Assembly: GCA_050084985.1 (NCBI GenBank)
Contig: JBITNC010000001.1
Location: forward strand, 169,694,001-169,758,000
DNA from: Nageia nagi
Taxonomy: Eukaryota; Pinophyta
Direction: 5' to 3'
Length of the DNA: 64,000 bases
In this document: one piece after another, positions 36,063 to 47,943 of the stretch
Layout: every line of letters begins with the position of its first letter
Position numbering within the stretch: position 1 is the first letter of the stretch
The notes under the pieces: generated by a model
The model's input: only the letters and a program-made list of their open reading frames with translations
Told to the model about the DNA's origin: nothing
Databases searched by the model: none
Translations under genes and position numbers: made by a program

Positions 36063-36789
36063 TGTTATAACTAAAATAATAATAATTTGGGTTATTTACA
36101 TAATATTCAATTTAACTAATTAACTACAAAATAATAGTAAATGGTGACATGAAAGATTATAATGACCTACTTGACCTTGACCTATCAAATTGAATTTATA
36201 AAAGATACAAACCTAGAGCTTTACCTATGACAATGATCAAAGGTGATATGAAATTTAAAGAGGATGAATGACGATCTTCTTTGAAAGATGGAGCCACAAA
36301 TACAACCTCGACCTAATGCTGACACTAGGAACCCAATAGTGCCACCTAGTTACCATTCTCTAATACCTTTCCCTTTCACTCAATATCATCATTCTACCTT
36401 CAATGCATATAATCTCACTCACAAATGGATGAAAGATCATAGGAATGTAGATATTAGAGTATAACAAAATCCAAAAATGATAGGTGTCGTTAAGAAACAC
36501 TGATCAAGATTGACATAAGTATATTGCCATTTATTAAGGATTCGTAATTATGTCATGTTATGTTATATATTTGATCATGCATAACCCCTCCATCTTTATA
36601 GGAAACACATCTAGTACAAAGGCTCCTCCTTAGGCTTATTGTAATGTTGAGTTGACCTATTATAATAAAACATAACGGTATATGAGAGTGCATATAGAAA
36701 AGAGCATTTATTTAATAAATTAAATAAATTATTTCAAATATCTAAAAGTGTGTTTTAATTAGATTAAAATTCTTTTTTAGATGTTAACA
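36063..36789 (-). repeat. Element D right terminal repeat (5' LTR-like)
   Basis: On the minus strand it begins TGTTAACATC and ends ATAACA before TTTGGTGAACTC. It precedes gag in the gag's own sense, so it would be the 5' LTR. Confidence 0.75.
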
Positions 36790-37105
36790 ATTATAACACC
36801 TTAAGATGCCAACATTATCATATTGTAATCAATAGGTACCACCAAATAGGATATGATAATGATGATGTAATCACATTAAAGGGTACATATAGGTATAACA
36901 CCTCATAATGCTAATATTTTCATACCCTAACCAATAAACACACATAAAAGATAGGATAAATGCCCAAAATATAACCTTGCCTATGCTCAATGGAAAACAA
37001 GGACGAATAAATGATAAGTTTTTCCCCATGCTCAATGGAAAGCAAGAAGTAAAGAGCTCAAATTGTATCTTTTCCCCATGCTAAATGAAAAGAAAAGATG
37101 ATAAA
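36790..37105. repeat. Minisatellites 1 and 2 of element C, right part
   Basis: Units of minisatellite 2 (ATAACACCTTAAGATGCC at 36793; ATAACACCTCATAATGC at 36896) and of minisatellite 1 (CCATGCTCAATGGAAAGCAAG, 36965-37100) continue from the left side of element D. Confidence 0.7.
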
Positions 37106-37201
37106 GCTCAAGTGATAGTGCTAAAATCATGATGTATGACGTGCTAATGATATGCTAAAATGCCAATACAATATTTGGATATGACTTAAGATATTTGATA
37201 G

Positions 37202-37664
37202 TGATGGAATTGAAGGATTTCATATAACCAATATCTCCTTGGAGTTTCTTCAACAAGAATATGCCATTCATCCATATAGTAAAGGTAAGAAAAAATCATG
37301 CAATAGATAATACACAATGTATAGTGGTTCCTCCATCTCTTGGGAGTACATCCACTTTGAACCATAATTCTATTACTTTCTCAGAAGATAACTCTCTTAC
37401 AAATTCTCAAGATAAGCATTATCATGCTTGATCAAGTTACATAATGAGAGGAGTACCTCTCTATTTATAAGAACTAACCCACCCTTTAACCTTCCTTTTA
37501 CCCAGGGGTAAGGTTAAAGGTGTTTCTATATTTATATCTATTCCTATTTTTATTCTCTTAATGCTTTAAGGTATCTAAAGATACTATAAACACTAAGTGA
37601 ATTTACATTAAAGAAAAATATTACATAATAAATATTACACAATATTACATTACAATTTCTAACA
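37202..37664 (-). repeat. Element E 3' LTR
   Basis: Begins TGATGGAATTGAAGG and ends TTTCTAACA on the plus strand, beside the polypurine tract. Confidence 0.88.
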
Positions 37665-38397
37665 CCCCCCCTTAATGTAAAATTGGATATAGAGTTGAAA
37701 AGGAAAAGAAAGAGAAAGTAAGAGAGAGTTCTCCTTCAAGAGATACAAGTGGAGATGAGAACTTTTTACATCTTTGAGAAAGTAATAGAATATAGATGGT
37801 TCTATAATGGTTCAACTACTTAAATATTTTATTAAATGGTTTTACAATACAATCATTAACCAAATTATTTTTTTTTGTACAAGAGTAGTCATTCAACAAC
37901 ATGATGTGAAGAGCCTTCACAAGCCTGCATACTTGAAGTAACCTACAATCTCAAGAAGAACTTGCAAGCTACAAGCATCTCAAAAAATAAGATCAACTAG
38001 ATACATCATATATACATATATAAGATAGATGTTATCCATAAATTGATCAAATATACCAAGTCATCACATATACATAATAAACCAAGTGATATTAATGCAT
38101 TCTCAACCAATGATATAAAAAATATCATTAATCTTTATAAAAAAAAATTGATTTTTGATTTTTGTATTTATTTGTTTTAGATCATTATTTTGTATTTGTT
38201 GAGGCTATATAAAGGTGTCATCATAACATAATATTTCATAATTTAAATCTCCCCTTAATGATAACTTCACCAAAGAAATACTTATGTGACCATGTTAACT
38301 TAACCATGTCACAAATGATAAAAAAATAATAGAACTAAAACACAAATTTAAATTTTTAAGCCATACATGATAACTTGACCAAATACAAAAATCACAT

Positions 38398-38572
38398 ACT
38401 AAATAAACTTAACTTTACCAAGAGTGAGTCAATATGCCACAATAAATAAATTTGACTTTAATAAGAGTGAGTCAATATGCCACAATAAATAAACTTGACT
38501 TTACCAAGAGTGAGCCAAGATGCCGTAATAAATAAACTTAACTTTACTAAGAGTAAGTCAAGATACCATCTT
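38398..38572. repeat. 43-bp tandem repeat, four units
   Basis: Each unit reads AATAAACTTRACTTTACCAA, then GAGTGAGTCAATATGCCACA with a few changes. Starts are about 43 bases apart from 38398. Confidence 0.8.
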
Positions 38573-38639
38573 AACCATGCTATTAATTAAAATGTATATA
38601 ATGAAAAAAAGGTAGCATTAATCCAACAAGGATGCAATT

Positions 38640-38830
38640 TTTCATCAAAGGTTGCAATGTGAAGAAGGATGAACCTTTTTAACCATTACAACATTTAACA
38701 ATCACAAGAATGTTGAACCTTTTTAACCACTTCAACATTCAACAATCATGAAGAAGGTAAAACTTTTTTAACCATTCCAAGAATGTAGTTATGGAGAAGG
38801 GAAAATATTTTTAACCACTCCATACACTAC
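38640..38830. repeat. Short-period repeat around AACCTTTTTAACCA
   Basis: Four imperfect units of 50-60 bases share a GAAGGATGAACCTTTTTAAC-like word followed by CATTMCAAC. It is internal to element E. Confidence 0.6.
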
Positions 38831-40499
38831 AAGAAGTAATGTGGTAAACAATCTATCACCATGGATCTAACTTCTTAACATAGAAGTAAACTATGGCAAA
38901 TAGTGCCTATAAGTTATCACAAAGATACCAAGCCAATACTTATAGTCATAACCCTCCTAAAGATGAAGTAAGCATTACTTCACTCCTTCTTGAGGATAAA
39001 TTTATCAACAAAGTCTTATTTTGATGGATAATAAACACAAAGTCCCATAAAAAATTTACTTCTTGATAAAAAGATGTTTGGATTTTATATTTTTACTAGC
39101 AATGTGGCATAATTCATCAACATGGATATTCTTCCAAAACTATGGAAGTATACTTAGATTTTACTCTCCCTTAAGGGTAACTTTATAAAAATTAAAGCAT
39201 ATTACAAAAAACTCTACACATGTAGATAGGAATGTACATTTCTTACTTGTACACTTTCTTTCCAAAGCAAGGTTAATATTGCATTATCAATATCCTCAAT
39301 AAGACTTGTGGAAAAAGTTTAAAAACTTTTCACTCCAACAAGTATATTAATCAAAATGCATGAGAAAAAAAACTCTAAAACTTATTGTACAACAATTCCA
39401 ATGTTGAGTAAGTTTACAAAATCTACTCCAACAAGAATGTGTGTATATAAAAAAAATTCCATCCAACTAGGATAAAAATAATATGCATAATTAATGAGGA
39501 TAGTAATGTTTGAAGAAAGCTTACACAAACTTTTACTTCAAACAATATGCATAACATTATTATTTTGAAAGTTCAAAATTTTCATATTAACCATTGATAT
39601 AACAAATGCCAATTCATAGTTCAATGCATATAATAAATCTTTATGCAATATAAATTAATCTTAATTTGCAACTAAAGGATAGTTCATAAAAATTAGACAA
39701 ATTTTCATAATGCACATCCATAAGTTTCCATTTTAACATTGTGAAAATTTAATTATTAATATATTGGACATTATCAATTAATGTTATCAATTAAATTGAT
39801 TTTTATATGTCCAACGTTATCTAGAAAGAAATTGCAATACTTGTAAAAAAATAATTGCACAGTAATGGTTGCAATTAATTGCTTTGTAAATTAACTTTGA
39901 TCATTTTATTTTTAAAAAATACCAAACAAGGCATATGACTTGCAAATTATCATAGTATTTTATCTTAAAAATTTATCCAAAAATTTTAAGAAAAGATTTT
40001 GATACTTATCAAATACTATATTTGCAACATTATTACTCTAAAAAAGCTATTAAAGCTATTAAAAAAATAGATCAAAGTTATAATTTTCATATAGGATTTA
40101 GAAAAATAGATCACATTCCTTTTTATGAAGTGGGAAAACAAAATTTTGCACATGGTAATTTTAACCAACTAGTGTCATTTGTGTTTAAATATTTTACCAA
40201 AAAATTGATATTAACACTTACTACCACATGGTAAAAATCGGTAAATATAAGATAATTCAACAGGAATGTTTACTTTTTAGAAAACCATATCCCATTTACT
40301 TTTTTTAGAAAAAATCCATATCCCATGTTGCAAAAAATGGGTAACATGCCCCCTTTTTAAAAATTTTCCCCTTTTTAAAATCCTTTACTTTTCCTTTTTT
40401 TTTTAAAAAAAAAAACTTGTTTTTTTTGTTGTTGTTTTTCTTAAAAGGATTCTCATTGAAATTATATTAGAGAAAATAAAAGGTTAGTGCAAACTTATC

Positions 40500-40775
40500 A
40501 TGCACTTGCCTTCTTTTTTAAAAAAACTTCTCCCTTATTTTTTTAATAGGTTGTGCATGCATGCAATAATGCATGATATTTTTTTCATGCACGTCTTTTT
40601 TTTTATGCATGCAAAAATGCATGTTTTTTTTTCTAAATTGCAATTACAAAAAAAAATTGCAACTAAAAAAAATATTAGACTTTTTTCTATTTTTTTAAAA
40701 TAAATTTTGCATGGAACCAACCAGATTTGGTATGCAAACAAATTTTGCATGCATGCAATCATTCATGCACATTAA
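40500..40775. promoter_or_regulatory. Cluster of CATGCA (RY-type) words
   Basis: About ten TGCATG/CATGCA words fall within 275 bases (40500, 40553-40578, 40590, 40606-40622, 40708, 40749-40768), set in poly-A/poly-T tracts. The surroundings are AT-rich, so a run of palindromic TGCATGCA words is not simple composition. CATGCA is the RY site bound by plant B3 factors. Whether it acts in E is unknown. Confidence 0.4.
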
Positions 40776-41225
40776 TTTTTACAAACTTATTGTTAAAAAA
40801 AAAATGTGCAATAGCATTATAGTAGTGTCGTAAAAATAAAAAAATTGCAAGACTTTTAACTTTTTCTATACTAAATAGAAATTTCCAATTTTAAACTATA
40901 ACAACTCATTTTAGGCAAATTTACTCAAAATTCACATATTATTACTACACATTAAGTAATTTTATTGAAAAATTGCAACTAACAAATTTTTAGGAAAAAA
41001 AATGCATAGTAAAAATTGAACTAACATGTTCTTTAATCAAATTTTGCTAGACTTAAGCTCATCATCAAGATACCAACAAAAAGGTTAGTGATTAAAGCAA
41101 AAAATTAACAAGAAGAGGTAAATTATACCTTCAAATCCTTTTACCTCAACACTTGATGGAGAGAGAAGAGGAGTGGACCTTCAAGGTTGCTGAAGTGGAG
41201 ACTCTAAGAATGCTTTGATACCAAT

Positions 41226-41696
41226 TGATGTAATTGAAGGATTCCATATAACAAAGATATCTTTGGAGTTTCTTCAACAAGAATGTGCCATTCATCCATC
41301 TAGCAAAGGTAAGAAATAATCACATAAAAGATAACATATGATGTATAGTGGTTCCTTCATCTCTTGGGAGTACATCCACTTGAACCATCATTCTATTACT
41401 TTCTCAAAAGATAACTCTCTTAAAAATTCTCAAGGCAAGCATTACCATACTTGATCAAGTTTGATCAATTTACATAATGAAATGAGTACCTCTCTATTTA
41501 TAAGAACTAACCCACCCTTTAACCTTCCTTTTACCCAAGGGTAAGGTTAAAGGTGTTTCTAAATTTATTCCTCTTTATATTTTTATTCCCTTAATGCTTT
41601 AAGGTATCTAAAGATACTTTAAACGTAAGTGAATTTACATTAAAGAGCAATATTACATAATAATTATTACATAATATTACATTACAATTTCCAACA
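41226..41696 (-). repeat. Element E 5' LTR
   Basis: Ends TTTCCAACA at 41696. On its lower-coordinate side is the Met-tRNA type primer site, which sets the minus-strand sense. Confidence 0.88.
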
Positions 41697-42599
41697 GATA
41701 GCTTAAGCCTAAATAAAAGAAAATAAAATGATATCAACCAAACACCATTGAGTCATTGATAAGTTTCTCATTGATCATTGATAAGATATGATATGATCAA
41801 GAGCATATGATATGAAATAACATAAAATTGATCAATAATAAATGATTTGCTTATTTTTACCTTGATGAAATATATGATAAATGATAAAATATATGACTTG
41901 ATTATTTCTTTACAATGAAGAGATGCTTGCTCAATGATTAATTGATGATGGCAGAGTGAGAGAAGAGATTCATCCATGTCAAATCCATTATCACTTGGTC
42001 CATAAGACTATGTTTCCCTCAGAAGCCATGATAGTTAACAATCTATGATCAATATCAAAGGAATGAATTAAGAAAAAATGATATAATTATCATGACCCAA
42101 TTGGTTATGTCCTCATTGGGAAATGAGGCCCATGAGAAGTGATAATGATGTTAAGTCAAATGAACCTCAATGATGTGTACCTATTATGACACTATTGAGA
42201 TGCTAAGATGAGATGCATACTTGATGAAAGTGGTTCAAAGATAATGATGACTAGGATGATGATGATAAGATGATTGGGGAAGGAACAAGATGATATGACA
42301 AAATGATGATGTGATGGTATGATAAATATGCACATCACATGAGGGGAAGAAAATGTTAGTGCTATCGATAAGTGATGACAAAGATAAGATAACAATGTTG
42401 ATGGGAGATGAGAAATTATTTTCCTACCTCAAATTATCCACTACTAGATGAATACAAAGGAGGAGTAGGATGTAGTATCAACTCCCAAGATGAGAGGATT
42501 ATGATACATGCTTAATGACAAATGCAAGTGGTGATGATATGATGACAAGATATGATAGCATTTTATACAAATGATGAGAAGTTAAGGATAGAGTACATG

Positions 42600-44340
42600 T
42601 TAAATAGCTCAACCAACAAAGGTACCATAAGATAATGGAGGCTCAACCTCATGGTATTCTTTCTCATATGATGTTTATGCTTTGATTTGATCATGATTAG
42701 GAAAATAATTTTTTAAAGTCTCCAAATGTTGATTAGGTGGTGCGATTGGTACTCTTGCTAATACTTGACCATTATCTATAAGATCATGAATCTCATGCTT
42801 CACTCACATACACCCATTGGTGTTGTGTCCATTTTTCTTATGATACTTACAAAACTTATTTTCTTGATACCAAGGTCTTATTTATGCTCTTGGATTTTCC
42901 TTATATTGGAGAAAATGTCAAAATATTTTCTTGTAGTAACTTAGGTAGGACATACAATAATGGCTCCTCAGAAGAAGTGAAATTTATTCTTAGCCTTAGG
43001 TTGCTAGGATTCTCTTACTCATGCATGGTTGGTTGATCCCAATTTGCTTGATTAACTTTGTATGAGGGTTTAATTGATTTTTTTCTTTTTATATGTATGA
43101 TAGTTATCATTACATTTTTTATTTTGATCTTGATTCTTTTTGCGTAATTTGATGTCACCCACTTGTATCTTAACTTGCTCAATGATCTTTTCTTGTGAAA
43201 ATGCTTCCTAAAAAGACTTATGTTGTTGTATTTGCAAGGTGGAAGATATTTTTTTATTACAAATATTATAAAAGATTTTGACAAGCTTTTCTTATGGCAA
43301 GGTATATAGTAAATCTATTACAATTGCTCTCCATCTAGCCACATAATTATTGATATAATCATCATCCTATTGAGATATTCTTGTTAGGTCCTTGATAGAT
43401 GATATTTTTCTTATGTTGATGGAAAAATTTTCAACTTGGGTTTATTGATTTTGATTTTGATTTGGGACCCTCAAGGGAGGGATATTATGATGTATCCCTA
43501 ATCCATAATATGGAAGTTGATTAGGCATGATTAAAGAACTTGATTGCAAAATAAGTAGTTTTTATGGACTATGAGATGTAGCATGTTGACTGTGATGATG
43601 AGATGTTGATCCATGATCATGGTTGATGTGTTGTGTACTTGATACAAAATTTGGAACACTTGATGGCAAGTATATGGTTAGGGCTTCTTATGAGACTATT
43701 TTTTGCAAATATGGAGATATGATTTGGGTTTTTACAACAAGTGGTGAAGTATTGATAAAAGAAGGTTGGGGATTAAAATATGAAGGATGATAATTATGGA
43801 TCACATTTTGAATATGAGAATAAGGGGGAATGCTTTGATTATGATGGTGTTGAAGAAAAAAAGAAAGAAAGAAACTTTATTAATATCCATGGGAGACCAA
43901 GAGCGGTCTATGGGATTGTAGAGGCAGTACAACTGTATGTCATTACTAGGCATGGAACATGGGATGCATGACATAGCAAGAGTGAATTATTCAAAAATAT
44001 TAGCCAAATTCTATTAAAAAATAGTATCATAAACAAATTTATTCTTGATGGCTTGAGGAATATTTTGAAATAAGGGATGAGACTTGATTTCACTAGCCAA
44101 CTGAGAACCAAGAGGAATAGTGGCATGATGAGGAGAAGAATGATGAGAAGGATGAGGAGAGCGATGTAAAGAAGAATGATGAAGATAAGTATGATAATAA
44201 TGAGAATTATGAGAAGGGTCATGAGATTTAGGGGTGTTTGACCTAGAATAAAGTGGTTGATATGGTGACCCTTGATCTTGATATTGCTATTAATCTAGTT
44301 TATTAGATTTAGGGGTAGATACCATGTTCTCATAAGGCTC
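42600..44340 (-). pseudogene. Element C gag with CCHC-like motif
   Basis: The minus strand starts near an ATG at 44324 with a His/Ser/Pro/Tyr-rich region (44340-44100). After much decay it gives SIKDLTRISQ, NNYVARWRAIVIDLLYTLP and KIFYNICNKKISSTLQIQQH (43400-43200), the gag core. It then gives FCKYHKKNGHNTNGC with HEIHDLIDNGQ (42860-42770), the short cysteine/histidine segment found after the gag core in many plant gypsy elements. Stops are frequent. Nothing downstream looks like protease or RT, so C could move only with another element's proteins. Confidence 0.65.
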
Positions 44341-45733
44341 CCTATCAAACTTCCAAGGATTCATTAACCTTGAAAATAAAGGAACAAATGGAAATAACAA
44401 CATTGTTGCTAAATCTAAATATTTCAAAGGTGCTAAAAAATGATAAAAAAACAAAAACCAAGCCTTTTTTTTTTGCTATGCTTTTGATTTAGTGAATGCA
44501 AATCTAATGCACCAACACCCTATATGATAAGATAACAATGATGATTATGTGGATCTAATTGCTTCTTGTTCAATTCGGCTATTATCTTAATTAATGATGA
44601 TTGATTTTGTGGTAAATTAACCTCTTGATTAGTTTGTCTAATGATTAATCTAGTCAAGTATTTAAGGGTGAAAGATCAATATCTAGGGGAATGGAATGTT
44701 TAAGGGCTCAACTCAATTACCCCACCTTGGTAATGACCTCCAAGTGTGGGTGACACCATGGTAGTGATATCCACTTGCCTGGCTCAATCCTAGGCTCATG
44801 TCATTAAATATGCAAGGTAAATTGACCTATGATATGCAACTAAATGGATGCAAACTACAAATTACACCCTTAAAAAGATATGATAAGGCACTCCTACCCA
44901 AGAAAAAATTTTTACTAATGCACAAATGAAAAATAACTAAACAAATAGTCCTAGGATGAAAATAGCAAACAAGGCTTGATCTAAAGCATAACAAAAGTGG
45001 GATAGAGGTATGGATGATTCCACTCCAAGCTCCGAACATGTACAATACCTTCTTACATGCTTTGATCCTAACTATTACACTTTAGACCAGTTAGTAGCAC
45101 CAATCGACAAGTCAATAAACTAGTTGACCATCTAGTCATAATGGCATCCAAAGAAAATTTAAAAAGAAGTATAAAATATTAAAAATAAAATAATATCATT
45201 ACAACCTAGAAATCAAAATGGTAGTAGTGGACTATTTCCACCTAGTTATAGGGCCTAGGTTACTAAAAAAATAATAAAAAAATGAATTAAGCCTAGCTAA
45301 AAGACTTAAACCCTAAAAGTAAAATAGGGCCAACCAATGCCCTTAGATTTGGCTAATAGATAGATTAATATACTAAGAAATTACTATTAAGGATTGATTG
45401 ATTTGAATTTAGGTGATCATTATTGGATCAATTGATGGAATGCAAATAAGTTACAAGTCAATCAATTTGCTAATGGTTGGCTAGAATCTGCAAATCGATC
45501 TACAAGAAACTGGTTGGTGATTAGTTAGGAATGGGAACTTCAAACTTTCAAAATTCAATTTGCCTTAGCTCCAATATGATTTTATGAAAGAATCAAAATA
45601 TTTTGGTAATGGGAACTGACCTAAAAAGTGAGATAAAGGGACAAAATGAAAATCCAACAAAAGAGAAAAATTTAGAAAATACCTCCAAGTTGAGCTTAAA
45701 GGACCAAAGGAGGTCCCATGGTGATTACCATCT

Positions 45734-46541
45734 TATGATGCACCCAAACATGGTGACCCTCCACCCAAGGAGAGGACCAAGGTTGTAATACCAATGCTAT
45801 TTATAGATTTTATCTTATAAAAAATGATGAAGGGATGCTCTTGATGTATATACCTATAAGAAAATGAATGTTAATGGGGACCTCAACACCCTAGTCCCTT
45901 AAGACCCTAGAGTGTGCTCAAAGAGAGGTATTCAAACTCCTTTATAGAATTTATACCCCGCATCCCACTATCAAATGGGCATTATAAAGTAATAATATGC
46001 CCATAATTCAAATTGATATGGTCATTCTATGCTAAGATGATGATAAAATGATAAAAAAAAGCTAAACTACCATGAATCTAGCCTAGAAACATACTACATG
46101 CTCACACAAATACATAAAAATGATATAGACAAAGGATACAAGTGCTCCAATGATCTAAGATAGCTCCCAATGCTCTCCACCACCTGTTAGAAATATCAAT
46201 ATATGTTATGGGGTGTGCTAGGGGTGATTAGGGTATGGGATAGTATTCAAGGCTTTGGTTGGGCAAGTGAGGAAGGTGGGTAATGATTAAGAGCCAAAAT
46301 TATGTGAATGGCCAAGAGAGGGAAAATGAGATTTCAAATTTGAATTTATAGACCAATAATTGGATCAATAGGTCAATTGACCTAGCCAGTAAGCTATATA
46401 GCAAGCTAATTGATCAGGGAAATTAGTATATTAGTTCGATGCTTGACATATAAGGTAAAAAATAGCTATGATAGAATGATTAGATGAAAGCATCAAGATG
46501 CAAAATGATCAAGGGAAAGAGACAATTTTTAGGTGCTCACA
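45734..46541 (-). repeat. Element C 5' LTR
   Basis: Matches 32148-32926. The outer edge CTCACA at 46541 is followed by the CTTGT duplication and then B's LTR sequence. Confidence 0.85.
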
Positions 46542-46546
46542 CTTGT

Positions 46547-46877
46547 TATATAGGAGTATTATAGAGGTCTGTAGGAGGATGTACTTCTTTATTTTGATGG
46601 TATTTCTCCATTATACATGTACATGTTGTAATGCCCTATAGACAATAAGAAATGATCCCATTCCATATTGGACTAGCCCACATTGGGTGAACCAAGGTAA
46701 ATCATCATGTTAAACATTTGTGTGTGTGAGATTTGATATTGTTTATTTGTTATTGTATGATATTAAGTTGCTTTTCCAATTTGCATAGTAGTTTGATGGG
46801 TAACATAGAGAAATTTTCATTTTGAATCTATAAGTGAGCATCTAAGTATGTTATAAGCATTCAATGATTACGGATCA
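46547..46877 (+). repeat. Element B 3' LTR, second part
   Basis: Continues the B LTR after the C insertion, matching 26710-27042: GCCCACATTGGGT, TTAAACATTTGTGTGTG, TTTGATGGGTAACATA. Confidence 0.85.
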
Positions 46878-47014
46878 TGAATAGGTAAAGAGTTATTATT
46901 TGGAACCATTTTTCAATGTTCATTACAACAAGATATTGGATCACACATTTTGTAAGAATCTAATAAATTTTCACGATGTTCCCATAAAAATTCAAACCTA
47001 ATAGATATAATCTT

Positions 47015-47026
47015 GCTCTGATACTA
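47015..47026 (-). promoter_or_regulatory. Element A primer-binding site
   Basis: On the minus strand, TAGTATCAGAGC, one base from the usual Met-tRNA complement, three bases inside the 5' LTR. Confidence 0.7.
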
Positions 47027-47029
47027 TAA

Positions 47030-47541
47030 TGTGAAGTATAATCTACTTTTATTAATTCAAAAGAAAATATGCACATCAATATATAGGTTTGAAATCATCT
47101 TATAATAGACTTAAGTGGTTGAGTTGGATAATATCAACACTTAATACAATCCAATTTATAAAATAATAATCTAACTAGAATAGATATTTAAATCCTATAT
47201 AAGATACACCAAACATAGTAGATGAATCACATAAAGCTAACAAAAGATTCTAATATAATACATTTGGTCAAACTTGAACAAAATGAACTAAAATTGGAAA
47301 ATGCAATCAAAACTTGCTTTTATTATGAAACACAATCATGTTTGGAAAACATAGTAGTGTTTTGGCTGAGATACATTTAGGTAAAATATGGTTGCATTTT
47401 GGCTGAAACATGACTGCATTTTTGTTGAAATATGGTTACATTTTTTATGAAACATGAGCAAGGTTGTATTTATGAATAGAATGCATGAAAACTCAATTTT
47501 GATGTTTGATTTTAGTATTTTATGATGCCAAGTTTCTAACA
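47030..47541 (-). repeat. Element A 5' LTR
   Basis: Matches 18159-18671 along its length. The outer edge TTTCTAACA is followed by ATACT. Confidence 0.85.
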
Positions 47542-47943
47542 ATACTCTTGATATATGTTTTAAGAATGTTAAACATAAATGTATTGTTGGTTAAAAGTGA
47601 TGATTTGTATGTGTATCTAAGTGGAATTGATTGAATGGCATGCATTTTTTGGTGTAGGGAAAATGGTAATTTGGTTGTAGGCATGGAGACTACATTTATA
47701 GTTGTGATGGGACAAAGTTGGGCTTAGCTTTTTCAAGAGGAAAATCAATAAGAATTGAATTCAATATCTATAGATTTTATGGTGGATCATTTTGTTAAAT
47801 GAATAAGAAGCATTTCCATATTTAGACAAATAACCAAAGTCTTACTTTGTTTACTTGAACTAAGAGTCCTTGTTATAGAAAATAAGATTAATAAAAATAA
47901 TCATCATTTTTATTTAGAAGACTAGAAATTTGGCTCTATGAGA

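Larger units (their letters stand above)
34020..36789 (-). mobile_element. Element D: gag-bearing element with inverted LTR-like ends
   Basis: The left end (34020-34740, 721 bases) matches the reverse complement of the right end (36063-36789, 727 bases) over its whole length. Shared blocks read outside-in include TATTAACACCT/TGTTAACATCT, TTAAATAAATGC, and GGTAAAGYWC. Outer bases form TGTTAACA. The flanks GCTAC and ATTAT fit a decayed 5-bp duplication of GCTAT in the host minisatellite. Between the ends is a minus-strand gag. A normal LTR element has direct repeats, so this one is aberrant. Confidence 0.75.
37202..41696 (-). mobile_element. Element E: non-coding LTR retrotransposon (LARD-like)
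   Basis: LTRs 37202-37664 (463 bases) and 41226-41696 (471 bases) match closely. A perfect GATAG duplication flanks them (37197-37201 and 41697-41701). On the minus strand the primer site is TGGTATCAAAGC (41212-41223) and the polypurine tract AAGGGGGGG (37665-37673). The 3.5-kb interior shows no gag or pol frame. Termini TGTTRGAAA and the Met-type primer site resemble element A, so a copia partner could have supplied its proteins. Of the elements with two LTRs, it has the best-matching ends. Confidence 0.88.
32148..46541 (-). mobile_element. Element C: gag-only gypsy-like retroelement
   Basis: LTRs 32148-32926 (779 bases) and 45734-46541 (808 bases) match throughout, starting TGTGATGCACCC/TATGATGCACCC and ending CTCATA/CTCACA. 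The duplication CTTGT flanks it (32143-32147 and 46542-46546) and falls at the same place in B's intact LTR. A gag frame reads on the minus strand (about 44340 to 42600). No pol was found. The internal region holds two kinds of minisatellite and was itself entered by D and E. The primer site was not recognised. Confidence 0.85.
26344..46877 (+). mobile_element. Element B: Ty3/gypsy retrotransposon, 3' LTR split by C
   Basis: The 5' LTR is 26344-27042. The 3' LTR starts at 31770, is broken at 32147 by element C, and resumes at 46547-46877. Rejoined, it is about 709 bases against 699 for the 5' copy. A primer site TGGTATTAGAGTGC sits at 27045, and a polypurine tract TTGGGGAGGTG just before 31770. 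Without C it would be about 6.1 kb, a usual size. The plus strand encodes gag, zinc knuckle, protease, RT, RNase H and integrase in the gypsy order, with many stops and shifts. Confidence 0.9.
18159..47541 (-). mobile_element. Element A: copia-like LTR retrotransposon, host of the nest
   Basis: LTRs of 513 and 512 bases (18159-18671 and 47030-47541) share most positions and end TG...CA. The ATACT duplication is perfect. On the minus strand the primer-binding site beside the 47-kb LTR reads TAGTATCAGAGC (47015-47026), one base from the Met-tRNA complement common in plant copia elements. The polypurine tract beside the 18-kb LTR is AAGGGGGGGAA (18672-18682). Its own sequence totals roughly 8 kb once inserts are removed. 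The gag resembles the copia UBN2 type. No copia integrase, RT or RNase H was found, so A is non-autonomous or has lost pol. Confidence 0.85.

Noticed and set aside
43908-44222. Leu/Ile-rich minus-strand ORF resembling a membrane protein
   Set aside because: It is a shifted reading of the His/Ser/Pro-rich start of element C gag; the gag frame explains the region better.
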